A DNA stretch of 64,000 nucleotides from a virus, in the IMG/VR virus record IMGVR_UViG_3300017963_000188, positions 186,001-250,000 of that record. One strand, given 5' to 3'. Positions 16,409 to 24,411 of this stretch are shown here, in pieces. The stretch's first letter is position 1. Each line of letters starts with the position of its first letter. The notes beneath the pieces were generated by a model that saw only the letters and a list, made by a program, of their open reading frames with translations, was not told the origin of the DNA and made no database searches. Both the position numbers and the translations under genes were made by a program.

Positions 16409-19038
16409 TATGAACATCCTAATGAGTTACCACAATTTGGACACCGATAACAAGTTCCGTTTGGAGTAGTGAGGAACCCACAATTAGGACAAGGAGGCCC
16501 ATCAGAAATGGTACTTGTCTGCAAGGCTGGTAATTCCTCTACTGGCTCATCCTTCAGTTCTGCTTCAACATGAGTATGGTCATCAGAATAGAAGTATGAC
16601 TTCAACCATCTGAAAATGTAATCAAGAATGGATTTTGCAAACTGTATATCTGAGTTTTTGGTCCAACCTTGAGGCTCAAATCTGGTGTTCTCAAACTTGG
16701 TTATAAATGCATCTAAGGGGACTCCATACTGAAGACCAAGACTCACGGCAATCCCAAAATTGTCCATGAGACCATTTATAGTAGACCCTGCCTTTGCCAT
16801 ACGGATAAATAACTCCCCTGGTGATCCATCTTCAAAAAGACCTACGTGAATATACCCTTTGTGTCCGATTATATCGAATTTGTGTCGAATAGTTTTGATC
16901 TCATCTGGCAAGTTTCGTCTAAGGGGCTTCAAGGCAGCTCTTTTCTTACCTTTTGTCTTGGACATCAAGGGCTGGAAAATTTTGGAACCTTGTCTATAAA
17001 CAGCTATAGATTTCAGACCCATTTTCCAAGCGTCTAGATATATATCCTTGATCTCTTCTATTGTGACGTTTTCAGGCAAGTTGACAGTCTTGCTGATAGC
17101 ACCACTAAGGAATGGTTGGACGGCTGCCATCATCCTGATATGACCCATAGGCTCTATGCATCTATTATTGAGAGGGATAGCACAATCAAATATTGGCAGG
17201 TGTTTCTCAAGAAGCCCAGGTGCTCCTTCTATGTATCCATTCTCAAGAACGTAGTCTTGGATTTTCTTGATCTCATCATTTTTATAATGGAGAGTCTTCA
17301 GAGCTAATGGAATAACAGGATTCACTAATTGCATAGCCCCACCACCAACAAGAACCTTACTTTTCACCAAAGCAATGTCAGGTTCTACTCCTGTGGTTGC
17401 CACATCCATCATGAATCCAATAGTTCCTGTAGGAGCAAGCAGAGTGACTTGACTGTTACGAATCCCATGCTTGTTACACTTTGACACTACCGAATTCCAA
17501 GTATCAAGACTGATCTCTAACAAGTCTTCAATAGGATCTTCTCCTATGATTTTCTTATGGGCTCTTATGTGCTTGTTCATCACTTTGATGAAAGGTTGTT
17601 TGTTGAGTTCCCATTCCTGAAATGGTTCTTTTAGAACGGCAATATCAGCACTGAAATCATATGCCGTTGAAGTCATGAGACTAGTAATTGCAGCAGCAAT
17701 GCTTCGAGAAAAATCTGAGTCATAAGGATGACCCAAAGCCATAAGAGCACCACCAAGATTGGCATACCCCAAACCCAATTGACGATATTTCCTGGCTCCC
17801 TCAGTTATTTTTGGTGTGGGATAAGAAGCCCGGTCAATTAAAATCTCTTGAGCTAGAATAGTCACCTGTACTGCATGTCGGAAAGCTTCAATGTCAAAAA
17901 ATTTCTCTTTATCCAAAGAGACAAACTTCATAAGATTCAATGAAGCAAGATTACAAGCACTATCATTAAGAGACATAAATTCACTACAAGGATTGGAAGC
18001 TACAATCTCACCAGAATTGGCTAGTGTATTCCAATCATTGATAGTGGTATGGTACTGAACACCAGGGTCACCACAAATATGTGCTGCTTTCGCTATGTCC
18101 CCTAGAATCTCAGAAGCTTTGTACTTAGGACCTTTCTTCCCACTGACTACCTCTTTTGTATACCAATTACCATCATTCTTGACAGCTCGGAAAAACTCAT
18201 TTGGGATACGTACTGAGTTGTTACCATTCTGGAAGTAAGTATGATTATAGACGTGTTCAAAATTGGCTTCACCATCTCGGATCAATTCTTGGAGACGTTT
18301 TTCTTCAAGAGCTTTGCACCAAATGAATTCCTCAACATCTGGATGCCCTACATCCAAAATGATCATCTTGGCAGCACGACGTAATCTCCCACCACTTTTG
18401 ATGACACCAGCAAAAGCATCAAAACCTTTCATGAAAGATACAGGACCAGAAGCTATACCTCCTTTTGATAGAGGCTCCGTTGAAGACCTGAGGACAGAAA
18501 AATTGGTCCCTGTCCCACCCCCGTTTTGAAAGATACGAGCCTCGTTGGAGACAAGTTCCATAATAGAACCCATTGAATCTTCCAAACCTTGAATGAAGCA
18601 AGCAGAGATCATAGGCTCTTCATCTAGCCCTATGTTGAAGAACACTGGGCTATTAAAAGCCATGACTTGATTGTAGATCATATACATAAGTTCATTACAA
18701 AATACATCTGCCTCATCTTCATCTAGATATTCACCTTCAATAGCCCATTTACGAATCGTACCACAAACTCGTTCAGCTAGTTCTTTTAGGCTTTTCTCTT
18801 CATTTTTAGCTCTGCTTGTTTTTGCAAAGTATTTCTCAGAAACTATGTTGATAGCTTGCTGACTCCAAAACTGAGGATAGGAAACCCCTTTCTGTTGGAA
18901 TATTGCATTGCCATCTTTGTCTTTTACTTCTGCATTTTTCTTTTCCCATTTTATGCCTGCATCTGGTTTCCCACCTTTACAGAAAAAAGACTCCACTTTC
19001 ATTTTCGTAGTATCACCAGATACCTCTAAACTTATCAT
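16408..19038 (-). CDS. nrdJ: Class II (B12-dependent) ribonucleotide reductase
   Basis: 876 residues from ATG 19038 (GGAGG seven bases upstream, ATG overlapping the delta gene TGA). It converts ribonucleotides to deoxyribonucleotides using adenosylcobalamin. Seen: ACFIQGLEDSMGSI, FQNGGGTGTNFS, SNPCSEFMSLNDSACNLASLNL and VTLLAPTGTIGFMMD, all characteristic of NrdJ, plus a C-terminal cysteine cluster with two CPNCG motifs and a final Cys, the redox relay end. No small subunit gene is present or needed. It supplies dNTPs for phage replication and implies that the host makes or imports B12. Confidence 0.92.
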   Translation of the reverse strand: MISLEVSGDTTKMKVESFFCKGGKPDAGIKWEKKNAEVKDKDGNAIFQQKGVSYPQFWSQQAINIVSEKYFAKTSRAKNEEKSLKELAERVCGTIRKWAIEGEYLDEDEADVFCNELMYMIYNQVMAFNSPVFFNIGLDEEPMISACFIQGLEDSMGSIMELVSNEARIFQNGGGTGTNFSVLRSSTEPLSKGGIASGPVSFMKGFDAFAGVIKSGGRLRRAAKMIILDVGHPDVEEFIWCKALEEKRLQELIRDGEANFEHVYNHTYFQNGNNSVRIPNEFFRAVKNDGNWYTKEVVSGKKGPKYKASEILGDIAKAAHICGDPGVQYHTTINDWNTLANSGEIVASNPCSEFMSLNDSACNLASLNLMKFVSLDKEKFFDIEAFRHAVQVTILAQEILIDRASYPTPKITEGARKYRQLGLGYANLGGALMALGHPYDSDFSRSIAAAITSLMTSTAYDFSADIAVLKEPFQEWELNKQPFIKVMNKHIRAHKKIIGEDPIEDLLEISLDTWNSVVSKCNKHGIRNSQVTLLAPTGTIGFMMDVATTGVEPDIALVKSKVLVGGGAMQLVNPVIPLALKTLHYKNDEIKKIQDYVLENGYIEGAPGLLEKHLPIFDCAIPLNNRCIEPMGHIRMMAAVQPFLSGAISKTVNLPENVTIEEIKDIYLDAWKMGLKSIAVYRQGSKIFQPLMSKTKGKKRAALKPLRRNLPDEIKTIRHKFDIIGHKGYIHVGLFEDGSPGELFIRMAKAGSTINGLMDNFGIAVSLGLQYGVPLDAFITKFENTRFEPQGWTKNSDIQFAKSILDYIFRWLKSYFYSDDHTHVEAELKDEPVEELPALQTSTISDGPPCPNCGFLTTPNGTCYRCPNCGNSLGCS

Positions 19039-19916
19039 GCTAGTTCCTCCAATAAAAACGACCGTAATAATATATAGCCATCTAATCCTGTATATTTCAT
19101 ACCTATATCTAATTGGCACAACCTTTTATGCCAACTCAGTAACTTAGGCAAGGTTATTTTTGAAGATAGCTCTTGTAGTTTTGTTAGGAAATACGGATGG
19201 GCATTTAACTGACCTGCAAGTTCTTTGATTTCCCCTCCACGAGCCATGAATGATTTTATATATATAACTTTCTCAACAGCTTCCAAAAAGAAAGCCAAGA
19301 TTTGCAATGGAGGTATTTCTTGATGTTCTAGATTAAGAAAAGTCTTGAGTGTGGTTTCTCTTTTTCTGAGGAAATCATTAAATAAATCTAGAGTTGTCTT
19401 TTTCTTTGGGTTGCCAATCCACTTGAGATCCTTTTGTAGAATCTTACCAGCAGTTTTGAAATGATTCCCCAACTTGACTAATTCAGAGTGTGTTTGATAG
19501 AGATCTCCCCTATCCAGACGTTCTGCTAAATACATATATTCATCTTCAGATAACGAGATACCAAATTCCTTCAAGACACCTCTAATGAATACTACAAATC
19601 TTTCTTCATTGAGGTCATTGCATTTGAATGTATTTTCTTGAGGTACTTTTTCTGGTATGTGTTCGAGATACCCCCTGTTAGTCACAGCCCAAACAATGTG
19701 ATGATTTTCCAACTTTATTTTCTTGAGCACGTCGTAACTTATCTTACGGACATCACAAAAAATTATGATCTTCTTGAGAGGACTGCTTTTGATTAGGAAA
19801 TAGATCTCATTAGGGTCCTCTTTTTGGATAACTGTGTCAATACCGGTACGATCTTGGATCATCTCCAAGATTTTCATTCTCAAGAATTCGTTTGTACCTA
19901 TCAGACACCAATGCAT
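19035..19916 (-). CDS. holA: Clamp-loader delta subunit (HolA-like)
   Basis: 293 residues from ATG 19916 (TAATG with the delta-prime stop). An N-terminal region with TGIDTVIQ and IIIFCDVRK resembles the degenerate AAA+ fold of delta. The C-terminal collar is most convincing: LNAHPYFLTKLQELSSKI followed by LDIGMKYTGLDGYILLRSFLLEELA, matching the HolA pattern in which a D/K-x-G helix ends the protein. Delta opens the clamp. The adjacent delta-prime gene strengthens the call. Confidence 0.72.
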   Translation of the reverse strand: MHWCLIGTNEFLRMKILEMIQDRTGIDTVIQKEDPNEIYFLIKSSPLKKIIIFCDVRKISYDVLKKIKLENHHIVWAVTNRGYLEHIPEKVPQENTFKCNDLNEERFVVFIRGVLKEFGISLSEDEYMYLAERLDRGDLYQTHSELVKLGNHFKTAGKILQKDLKWIGNPKKKTTLDLFNDFLRKRETTLKTFLNLEHQEIPPLQILAFFLEAVEKVIYIKSFMARGGEIKELAGQLNAHPYFLTKLQELSSKITLPKLLSWHKRLCQLDIGMKYTGLDGYILLRSFLLEELA

Positions 19917-20770
19917 TATTTTCTCAGCTCTATCTTTGCATCTACCACAGCTTGAAAGAAATGATGCCAAGCTCTAACACTAGGGTATCTCTTCATAGTC
20001 TGGTAGAATTGATTTAAATGGTTATAGATAACGAGTAGGTCTTGACTACCTCTTTTCTCTTCTATCAATGAAAGTCTTTCTTGGACATATGGAGAGGATT
20101 CTGTGAAATGAAGATGCAGTACAAACAACACCCAATGGATTAAATCTCCAAGATCTGTCTCTCGTACTTTAAGAAGATTCAGTAACGTCTCTTTTTCAAA
20201 AAAACTCTCTATGAACAATATAGCTCTTTCCTGTTCCACACGACTTTTGTTAAGTTGGAACAGTGGTATTCCACCATACTCTGCTTCTGATGTTGGTGGT
20301 ATATAAATTTCCCAGCATCGAGATCGAAGAGTGGGGATAACTTCTGTGTGGTAAGGAGTGAGGAAAAGAAACAGATTGTAAGGCTTTACATCCTCTACTA
20401 TTTTCAAAAAAACATCGCTTCCCTCAGGGGTGATTTTATCAGCTTGGTCTATGACAATAGCTCTGACTTTAGAGGCTAGTGGTGGCTTACTGACAGCAGC
20501 AGAAATCTCTCGAATATCATTTACACCCCAAGACTTCTTTTCTAATTCATAGAGAATGTAATCTTCTCTAGGTATTGATATGCAAGAAGCACATTCACAT
20601 TTTGAACTTTGATTACCTTCACAATTGGCATATTTGAATATGAGCCTGGAGAAAAGTTGCTTCCCCATGCCTTCTTCACCAGTGAGAATAAGAGGATGAA
20701 AGGTGCCTTCTCTGACATAACTTGTCAGAAATGCTCGGACACCATCTCTTTCCCAAATCTCACCAAACAT
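19916..20770 (-). CDS. holB: Clamp-loader delta-prime subunit (HolB-like)
   Basis: 284 residues; strong GAGGAGG before ATG 20770. AAA+ protein with a degenerate P-loop GEEGMGKQ (31-38, no Ser/Thr after Lys), a four-cysteine zinc module (C50, C58, C60, C63), a weakened Walker B VIDQAD (106-111), and an intact arginine-finger SRC motif (150-152). Lost ATPase residues with retained SRC are the hallmark of delta-prime, which stimulates ATP hydrolysis in the neighbouring gamma/tau subunit. It pairs with the DnaX-like gene at 2015-3328. Confidence 0.8.
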   Translation of the reverse strand: MFGEIWERDGVRAFLTSYVREGTFHPLILTGEEGMGKQLFSRLIFKYANCEGNQSSKCECASCISIPREDYILYELEKKSWGVNDIREISAAVSKPPLASKVRAIVIDQADKITPEGSDVFLKIVEDVKPYNLFLFLTPYHTEVIPTLRSRCWEIYIPPTSEAEYGGIPLFQLNKSRVEQERAILFIESFFEKETLLNLLKVRETDLGDLIHWVLFVLHLHFTESSPYVQERLSLIEEKRGSQDLLVIYNHLNQFYQTMKRYPSVRAWHHFFQAVVDAKIELRK

Positions 20771-20813
20771 ATATACCTCCTCTTCACTGTATGAAGAGAC
20801 TCTACCAATGAGC

Positions 20814-21398
20814 TTAAATTATTTCTAAACGCTCAGCTAAATTCTTTGTCTTTGGAGCAAAATAGTTGAAGAATCGTTTCTTTTCGGCAGGATTCCTCAA
20901 GACATAGGAAGGATGATACATAATGAAGACATGAAATCTCCCAGCTCTATAAATTTTGCCAGCTATATGTGTAATTTTTTGTTTCTCTTTAAATTGCATC
21001 AAAGTCTGGACTACATCTGATCCCATAAGGATCAGAATCTTTGCCTTGTCAAAAAATTCCAGTTCTTTTCGGAGATGTACTTTACAGGACTCAATCTCTG
21101 TCTGAGTAGGAGGTCGATTTCCAGGAGTGAAACATTTTACCATATTCACTATCCCAACTTGGTTTCTTTTGTAACCAACCTTCCCCATCCACTCATTCAG
21201 AAGCTGCCCAGAACGTCCCACAAAGGGCCTGGTGAAACGATCTTCATCGTTACCAGGGTTACGACCCACAAAAATGATTTTGGCATCCTGAGGGCCTTCT
21301 CCTCGAACAGGACTAACCACGTCTTGATAAAGTGGACAGAGCTGACAAGAAGCTATCTCTGTGGCAATAGAACTATCTTGGATCAGAGGTGTGTCCAT
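20814..21398 (-). CDS. Family 4-type uracil-DNA glycosylase with Fe-S cluster
   Basis: 194 residues from ATG 21398 (GGGAG upstream). Four cysteines C18, C21, C89 and C105 match the 4Fe-4S ligands of family-4 UDGs. Motif 1 reads VGRNPGNDED--TRPFVGRSGQLL, where the usual GEAPG is GRNPG; the second active-site motif is MYHPSYVLR. It would remove uracil from DNA; a relaxed or altered activity is possible given the GRNPG change. It overlaps the next upstream gene by 16 bp. Confidence 0.8.
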   Translation of the reverse strand: MDTPLIQDSSIATEIASCQLCPLYQDVVSPVRGEGPQDAKIIFVGRNPGNDEDRFTRPFVGRSGQLLNEWMGKVGYKRNQVGIVNMVKCFTPGNRPPTQTEIESCKVHLRKELEFFDKAKILILMGSDVVQTLMQFKEKQKITHIAGKIYRAGRFHVFIMYHPSYVLRNPAEKKRFFNYFAPKTKNLAERLEII

Positions 21399-21655
21399 GC
21401 ACACTCCCATCCTTTAGGTTTCAGAGTAGCTCTCTGCACGAATCCTTTTTGACTGATTTCATTTGAAATCTTCTCAACATAGAATGGACCTTTAACTTCT
21501 GCTATTCGATGTCTAGGTGGGGAACCATCATCTGGCTGATATTGTGATTTGAAAGAAAACCCATCTTCAAAATGAATCAACCATTTGGGTCTAAGAGAAT
21601 CTGTCTTTGTTTCTACTTCTAAATTCAGGTCAGGTATCACATAAATTGTCTTCAA
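21383..21655 (-). CDS. Small hypothetical protein, first gene of the leftward operon
   Basis: 90 residues, starting at TTG 21655 with GGGAG about nine bases upstream; no in-frame ATG exists. Content is mostly beta-strand-like (MKTIYVIPDLNLEVETKT, FEDGFSFKSQYQPDDG). It is the most promoter-proximal gene of the leftward block, directly downstream of the hairpin-rich leader. No family recognised. Confidence 0.5.
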   Translation of the reverse strand: MKTIYVIPDLNLEVETKTDSLRPKWLIHFEDGFSFKSQYQPDDGSPPRHRIAEVKGPFYVEKISNEISQKGFVQRATLKPKGWECAWTHL

Positions 21656-21675
21656 GATACATCTCTCCCTTTAGG

Positions 21676-21710
21676 AACGGGAGGAATTCTTGAAGAATTT
21701 GAGAGATCTC
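21676..21710. other. Hairpin containing a 15-base palindromic core
   Basis: The segment contains AATTCTTGAAGAATT, an inverted repeat, nested between GAACGGGAG-like and CTCTC/CGTTC-like arms (about 21676-21714). It lies in the leader just upstream of the first leftward gene and could act as an mRNA structure or operator. Confidence 0.4.
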
Positions 21711-21739
21711 GTTCCCCTCAACCCCTTCCTAAATGTCAT

Positions 21740-21783
21740 GCTAGCTGAAGTTATCCAGCTAGACGAACACTCATAAGTGTTCG
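21740..21783. other. Two adjacent hairpins in the leader
   Basis: CTAGCTG-AAGTTATC-CAGCTAG (7-bp stem) is followed within two bases by CGAACACT-CATA-AGTGTTCG (8-bp perfect stem). On the plus strand the second is followed by GGTTTC and, further on, a T run near 21795-21800, so it might be a weak terminator of rightward RNA; on the minus strand it would be a leader structure. Confidence 0.45.
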
Positions 21784-21814
21784 GGTTTCATATTGTTTTT
21801 TATACCATCGTCGT

Positions 21815-21839
21815 TATATATGCTCTCTTTTCTGTTCCT
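21815..21839. repeat. 25-bp direct repeat, copy 1 (TATATAT + pyrimidine tract)
   Basis: Begins TATATATGCTCTCTTTTCT; the other copy is at 22419-22443, with 23 of 25 positions equal. TATATA plus TTGTTT 16 bases upstream looks like a rightward promoter whose first transcribed bases would be the pyrimidine tract. Confidence 0.5.
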
Positions 21840-21879
21840 TCCAGTGGTGTTTTTGTTTTCAAGGCTTCTGTTGTTGTTG

Positions 21880-22135
21880 GCTGCCCAAATTTCTGCTCGG
21901 ATGTGCCTCTCATGAACTTATAAGAGGGAAGAGACATACTTGGCCCGACTCCAACCAGCGAAATGCTGGGGCTAGTAAGGGCTGAGAGCCCACCGGTAGG
22001 CCGGTGGCAGCAAACAGCAGGGCATCTCCCAGACCATCGGGACGTAAATCTAACCTTCCCTGGTACTAGTAGGCCAGTAGTCAGGGCATTTTTACGTTGA
22101 TGGCAGATAAACTGGAAGTTTGGACATGAAACTCT
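21880..22135. ncRNA. Candidate structured RNA, unidentified class
   Basis: This segment is visibly richer in G/C than its surroundings and packed with complementary stretches: CCAGC-GAAAT-GCTGG (21955-21969), GGGCT-GAG-AGCCC (21979-21991), CCACCGG-TAGG-CCGGTGG (21990-22007), and nested long-range pairs CCATC/GATGG (22034-22038 with 22098-22102), ACGTAAA/TTTACGT (22042-22048 with 22090-22096) and CCCTG/CAGGG inside. I checked by eye for tmRNA, RNase P, group I intron, and cobalamin riboswitch signatures and found none. The strand is undecided. Confidence 0.45.
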
Positions 22136-22418
22136 TGACTTGCTAGAAGACTGTTTACCCTCAGCGGTAAGATTCAAACGACCTTTTTTCACTTTTTGAA
22201 TCCCCTCCTAATCAAGCCAATTAAGGGCATTATACGGATTCAAACTCCTTTGTCTACAAAAAAGATCTCATACAATTCCAGTAACTTACAACACTGGGTC
22301 TCATAACTCCCTGAACATACAACTAAAAAATTTCCCGCTTCCTACCCATTTTTTTTCATTTCTTCTCCTCACCATATGTTGCCATACAGATCTTTTCGTG
22401 TACTCCCCCTTCTTCATT

Positions 22419-22443
22419 TATATATACTCTCTTTTCTTTTCCT
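22419..22443. repeat. 25-bp direct repeat, copy 2
   Basis: Begins TATATATACTCTCTTTTCT; matches 21815-21839. Lies about 240 bases before the first rightward gene. No good -35 box is visible upstream of this copy, so promoter function would need a phage-specific factor. Confidence 0.5.
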
Positions 22444-22489
22444 CTTGTAGGTAGAAGTTAAGATCAGATCTATTTATATATATTATTAT

Positions 22490-22605
22490 GGAGATCCAAA
22501 AATTGGAGGTAAGGAAAGTTACCTGTGTTGCAGGTAGGGAGATTTTGGGATCTGAAAAGTTACCATACATGTATTGTAAGTGTAGAGATGAGATCCAAAA
22601 AATTG
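22490..22605. repeat. Short direct repeats (GAGATCCAAAAATTG, GRAAAGTTACC)
   Basis: GAGATCCAAAAATTG occurs at 22491-22505 and, with one extra A, at 22590-22605. Between them GGAAAGTTACC (near 22513) and GAAAAGTTACC (near 22554) repeat. The arrangement resembles protein-binding sites or iterons near the start of the rightward genes. Confidence 0.4.
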
Positions 22606-22685
22606 AGACCTGGATTTGTGGGTGGGGGGATGTTGATTGATCTGTTTGTATTGTTAGTGTATATATGAGTGAAGAGGAGGATGAT

Positions 22686-23039
22686 ATGTCGCTTAGTGGT
22701 AATTTCCCGGAAAATGGTACCAGTGTCTCAACTGAAGAGGTGGAGATTTGGAGGGAGGATATCCCTGAAGGCAATTATTGGATTCAGGAGGGGAGGAATT
22801 ATCTGAGGACTCTGACCAAGGATGATGTTATATGGATGTTGCAGAGGATTCCAAAAGCTAGGAAAGATTATTTGGAAGCTGTGAATCCAGAAAGGGAGGA
22901 TTATGTACGTCTTGCTAATGTGCCTCTGGTCAACCACTATGATCCTGACAAAATGAATAAGGGTCTTAACAGGACTCCACAGTCTATTGAATTCCTCTGG
23001 AAGGAGTGCAAAGGTGTATGGCCCAGACACAGACATTGA
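22686..23039 (+). CDS. Hypothetical protein, first rightward gene
   Basis: 117 residues from ATG 22686, five bases after GAGGAGG. An ATG seven codons earlier has no ribosome site, so that AGGAGG, lying inside the longer frame, decides the start. Sequence contains WREDIPEGNYWIQEGRNYLRTL and a basic end (WPRHRH). No family recognised. Confidence 0.6.
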   Translation: MSLSGNFPENGTSVSTEEVEIWREDIPEGNYWIQEGRNYLRTLTKDDVIWMLQRIPKARKDYLEAVNPEREDYVRLANVPLVNHYDPDKMNKGLNRTPQSIEFLWKECKGVWPRHRH

Positions 23040-23404
23040 TTCTTATATGTGTGGGTGGGATTTTGTTTTTTTGTCTTGCCTGTATAGTTGTATTCGTATA
23101 TGGGTTTAAGAGAGGATTTCGATATTTTTATCGGTGTGTGAATGAAGAGAAGGACATAAAGATATATCTCTCGTTGTCAGAGATACTTGGAGATGTTATG
23201 AGGATAAAAAACCGTAAAGAGCCAGATAAGGTGAAGCAACAAAGGTTTTGGAAGGATTTGTGGGGGAAAGCATGTGACCGTGCTAGAACAGTAGAAGATT
23301 CAAGATTAGCTGTGTTGGAACGTTATAGTAAGGAGCCAGAGAAAATCCTACGGAAATTTAATATCATCTCTCAGGCCGATATAGATAGGGAATTTGGTCA
23401 ATGA
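23018..23404 (+). CDS. Small single-pass membrane protein
   Basis: 128 residues from ATG 23018, overlapping the previous gene by 22 bp. A strongly hydrophobic N-terminal segment (about 6-28, LILICVGGILFFCLACIVVF) is a transmembrane helix or uncleaved signal anchor, followed by KRGFRYFYR and a charged cytoplasm-type region of about 95 residues. Its function is unknown. Confidence 0.6.
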   Translation: MAQTQTLILICVGGILFFCLACIVVFVYGFKRGFRYFYRCVNEEKDIKIYLSLSEILGDVMRIKNRKEPDKVKQQRFWKDLWGKACDRARTVEDSRLAVLERYSKEPEKILRKFNIISQADIDREFGQ

Positions 23405-23880
23405 AAATTGTACGTTATTACCAGCGTCGAATGTCTTTTGATGTCTCTCCCATTGAAGTTGAAGACCCTCTCCAGGTCACTTGGCTCACAGCTCCAGGCA
23501 TTCTCGATTCTGAAATTAAAAATCTTGTAGAGGCAATTGATTTGGAAGGAAAGGTATGGGCTCATACCAGTGACATCGATTTTGTGGCTATGGAGAATGG
23601 TGATTTGTTCTATATGGTGCAGGTCCCAGGTCTTTATGGGTCTGTGAATGTAGAGTCTCTGAAAATACCTTTTTTCCTTTTCCCAATACGATCTCAAGAG
23701 AGTTCTTTTTTCATTCATGTTTACACTGAACAAGACATGGCTTCATTGGAGCCATTTTTTAACGATGGGTTCTTTATCACTTCCAGAAAAGGTCTTCAGG
23801 TCTGTTATCTAGAACCAGTCCCTGAATCGTTGAAGGAATTGACTTTGAAACATTATTGTGGCCCATCACAGGAGGAGTAA
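23401..23880 (+). CDS. Hypothetical protein
   Basis: 159 residues; ATGA overlap with the membrane-protein gene. Mixed alpha/beta composition, with IPFFLFPIRSQESSFFIHVYTEQD and a Cys/His-containing end (LKHYCGPSQEE). Part of a run of six tightly linked small genes. No domain recognised. Confidence 0.6.
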   Translation: MKIVRYYQRRMSFDVSPIEVEDPLQVTWLTAPGILDSEIKNLVEAIDLEGKVWAHTSDIDFVAMENGDLFYMVQVPGLYGSVNVESLKIPFFLFPIRSQESSFFIHVYTEQDMASLEPFFNDGFFITSRKGLQVCYLEPVPESLKELTLKHYCGPSQEE

Positions 23881-24173
23881 TGCGTCCAGCACCTACTAAT
23901 CTAAGGCTATACCCTAAAGTGAAGGATGTGAACATAGCTCTACATGCTTATTGTACCGGATGTGAAGTGGGTGTGGCATATCAGGATAGAGAAAATCAAT
24001 TAAAGGACATGAAGCACCCAACAGGTGCAGTTCTTCTTGGTGAAGATGGAGACAATATCTTAAATGATCCTACCTTGAACGAATTGAAAATGGTTTGCGA
24101 CCGTTGTCTTAAATCACATTACCCTGAATTGCTGATTGCTATCCAAAACCAAATCAGTCCTTGGGAACGATGA
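23880..24173 (+). CDS. Small zinc-ribbon-like protein
   Basis: 97 residues from ATG 23880, immediately after CAGGAGGAG and overlapping the previous TAA. Two CxxC pairs (YCTGCEVG near 25 and VCDRCLKSH near 77) could bind zinc. Overlaps the next gene by four bases. Function unknown. Confidence 0.6.
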   Translation: MRPAPTNLRLYPKVKDVNIALHAYCTGCEVGVAYQDRENQLKDMKHPTGAVLLGEDGDNILNDPTLNELKMVCDRCLKSHYPELLIAIQNQISPWER

Positions 24174-24349
24174 AGATCTTTGAAGTCAAAATTAATGAAG
24201 ATTCCTTCCAGGTCAAGGCTAAGGAAATTTTCACAGCCACCAAAAGAGCTGTTGATCTCTATCATGACCAAAGGAAGAAGTTGGGTCGTAGGAAAAGAAT
24301 ACCCAAACATATAGAACTATTCATTTCAGTCAGACATACTATCTCATAG
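24170..24349 (+). CDS. Small basic hypothetical protein
   Basis: 59 residues from ATG 24170 (ATGA overlap). The C-terminal half is basic (DQRKKLGRRKRIPKH). Short but well placed in the gene run; no family recognised. Confidence 0.5.
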   Translation: MKIFEVKINEDSFQVKAKEIFTATKRAVDLYHDQRKKLGRRKRIPKHIELFISVRHTIS

Positions 24350-24411
24350 TCTCACTAAACTATTTATTAAAATCTAAAAGTGGATATTGTTGTTTGTTCA
24401 CGGAGACACTT

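Larger units (their letters stand above)
21656..22685. promoter_or_regulatory. Roughly 1-kb intergenic control region between divergent arms
   Basis: Leftward replication genes end their transcript start side here and rightward genes begin at 22686, so promoters for both must lie in or near this stretch. It contains three hairpins (21676-21780), a plus-strand promoter-like pair TTGTTT-16-TATATA (21793-21820), a foldable G/C-rich segment, a 25-bp direct repeat, and A/T-rich DNA with shorter repeats (22419-22605). No convincing protein gene was found. An origin or a leader/attenuator role is possible but unproven. Confidence 0.5.

Noticed and set aside
21880-22135. tmRNA, RNase P, group I intron or cobalamin riboswitch
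   Set aside because: None of the conserved core sequences of these classes could be found on either strand. A riboswitch near the B12 enzyme was tempting, but the segment is over 2.8 kb upstream of that gene.
21800-22192. 130-codon minus-strand open frame with GTG start and AGGAGGGG upstream
   Set aside because: It has no Asp at all and many Cys/Ser/Pro, unlike other proteins here, and coincides with the G/C-rich foldable segment. More likely a by-product of RNA-type composition, though the ribosome-like site leaves some doubt.
22225-22250. tRNA T-arm-like GGATTCAAACTCC
   Set aside because: No matching acceptor, D or anticodon arms around it on either strand.
22418-22774. 118-codon minus-strand open frame
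   Set aside because: Overlaps the start of the rightward gene at 22686, has biased Ser/Ile content and no good ribosome site.
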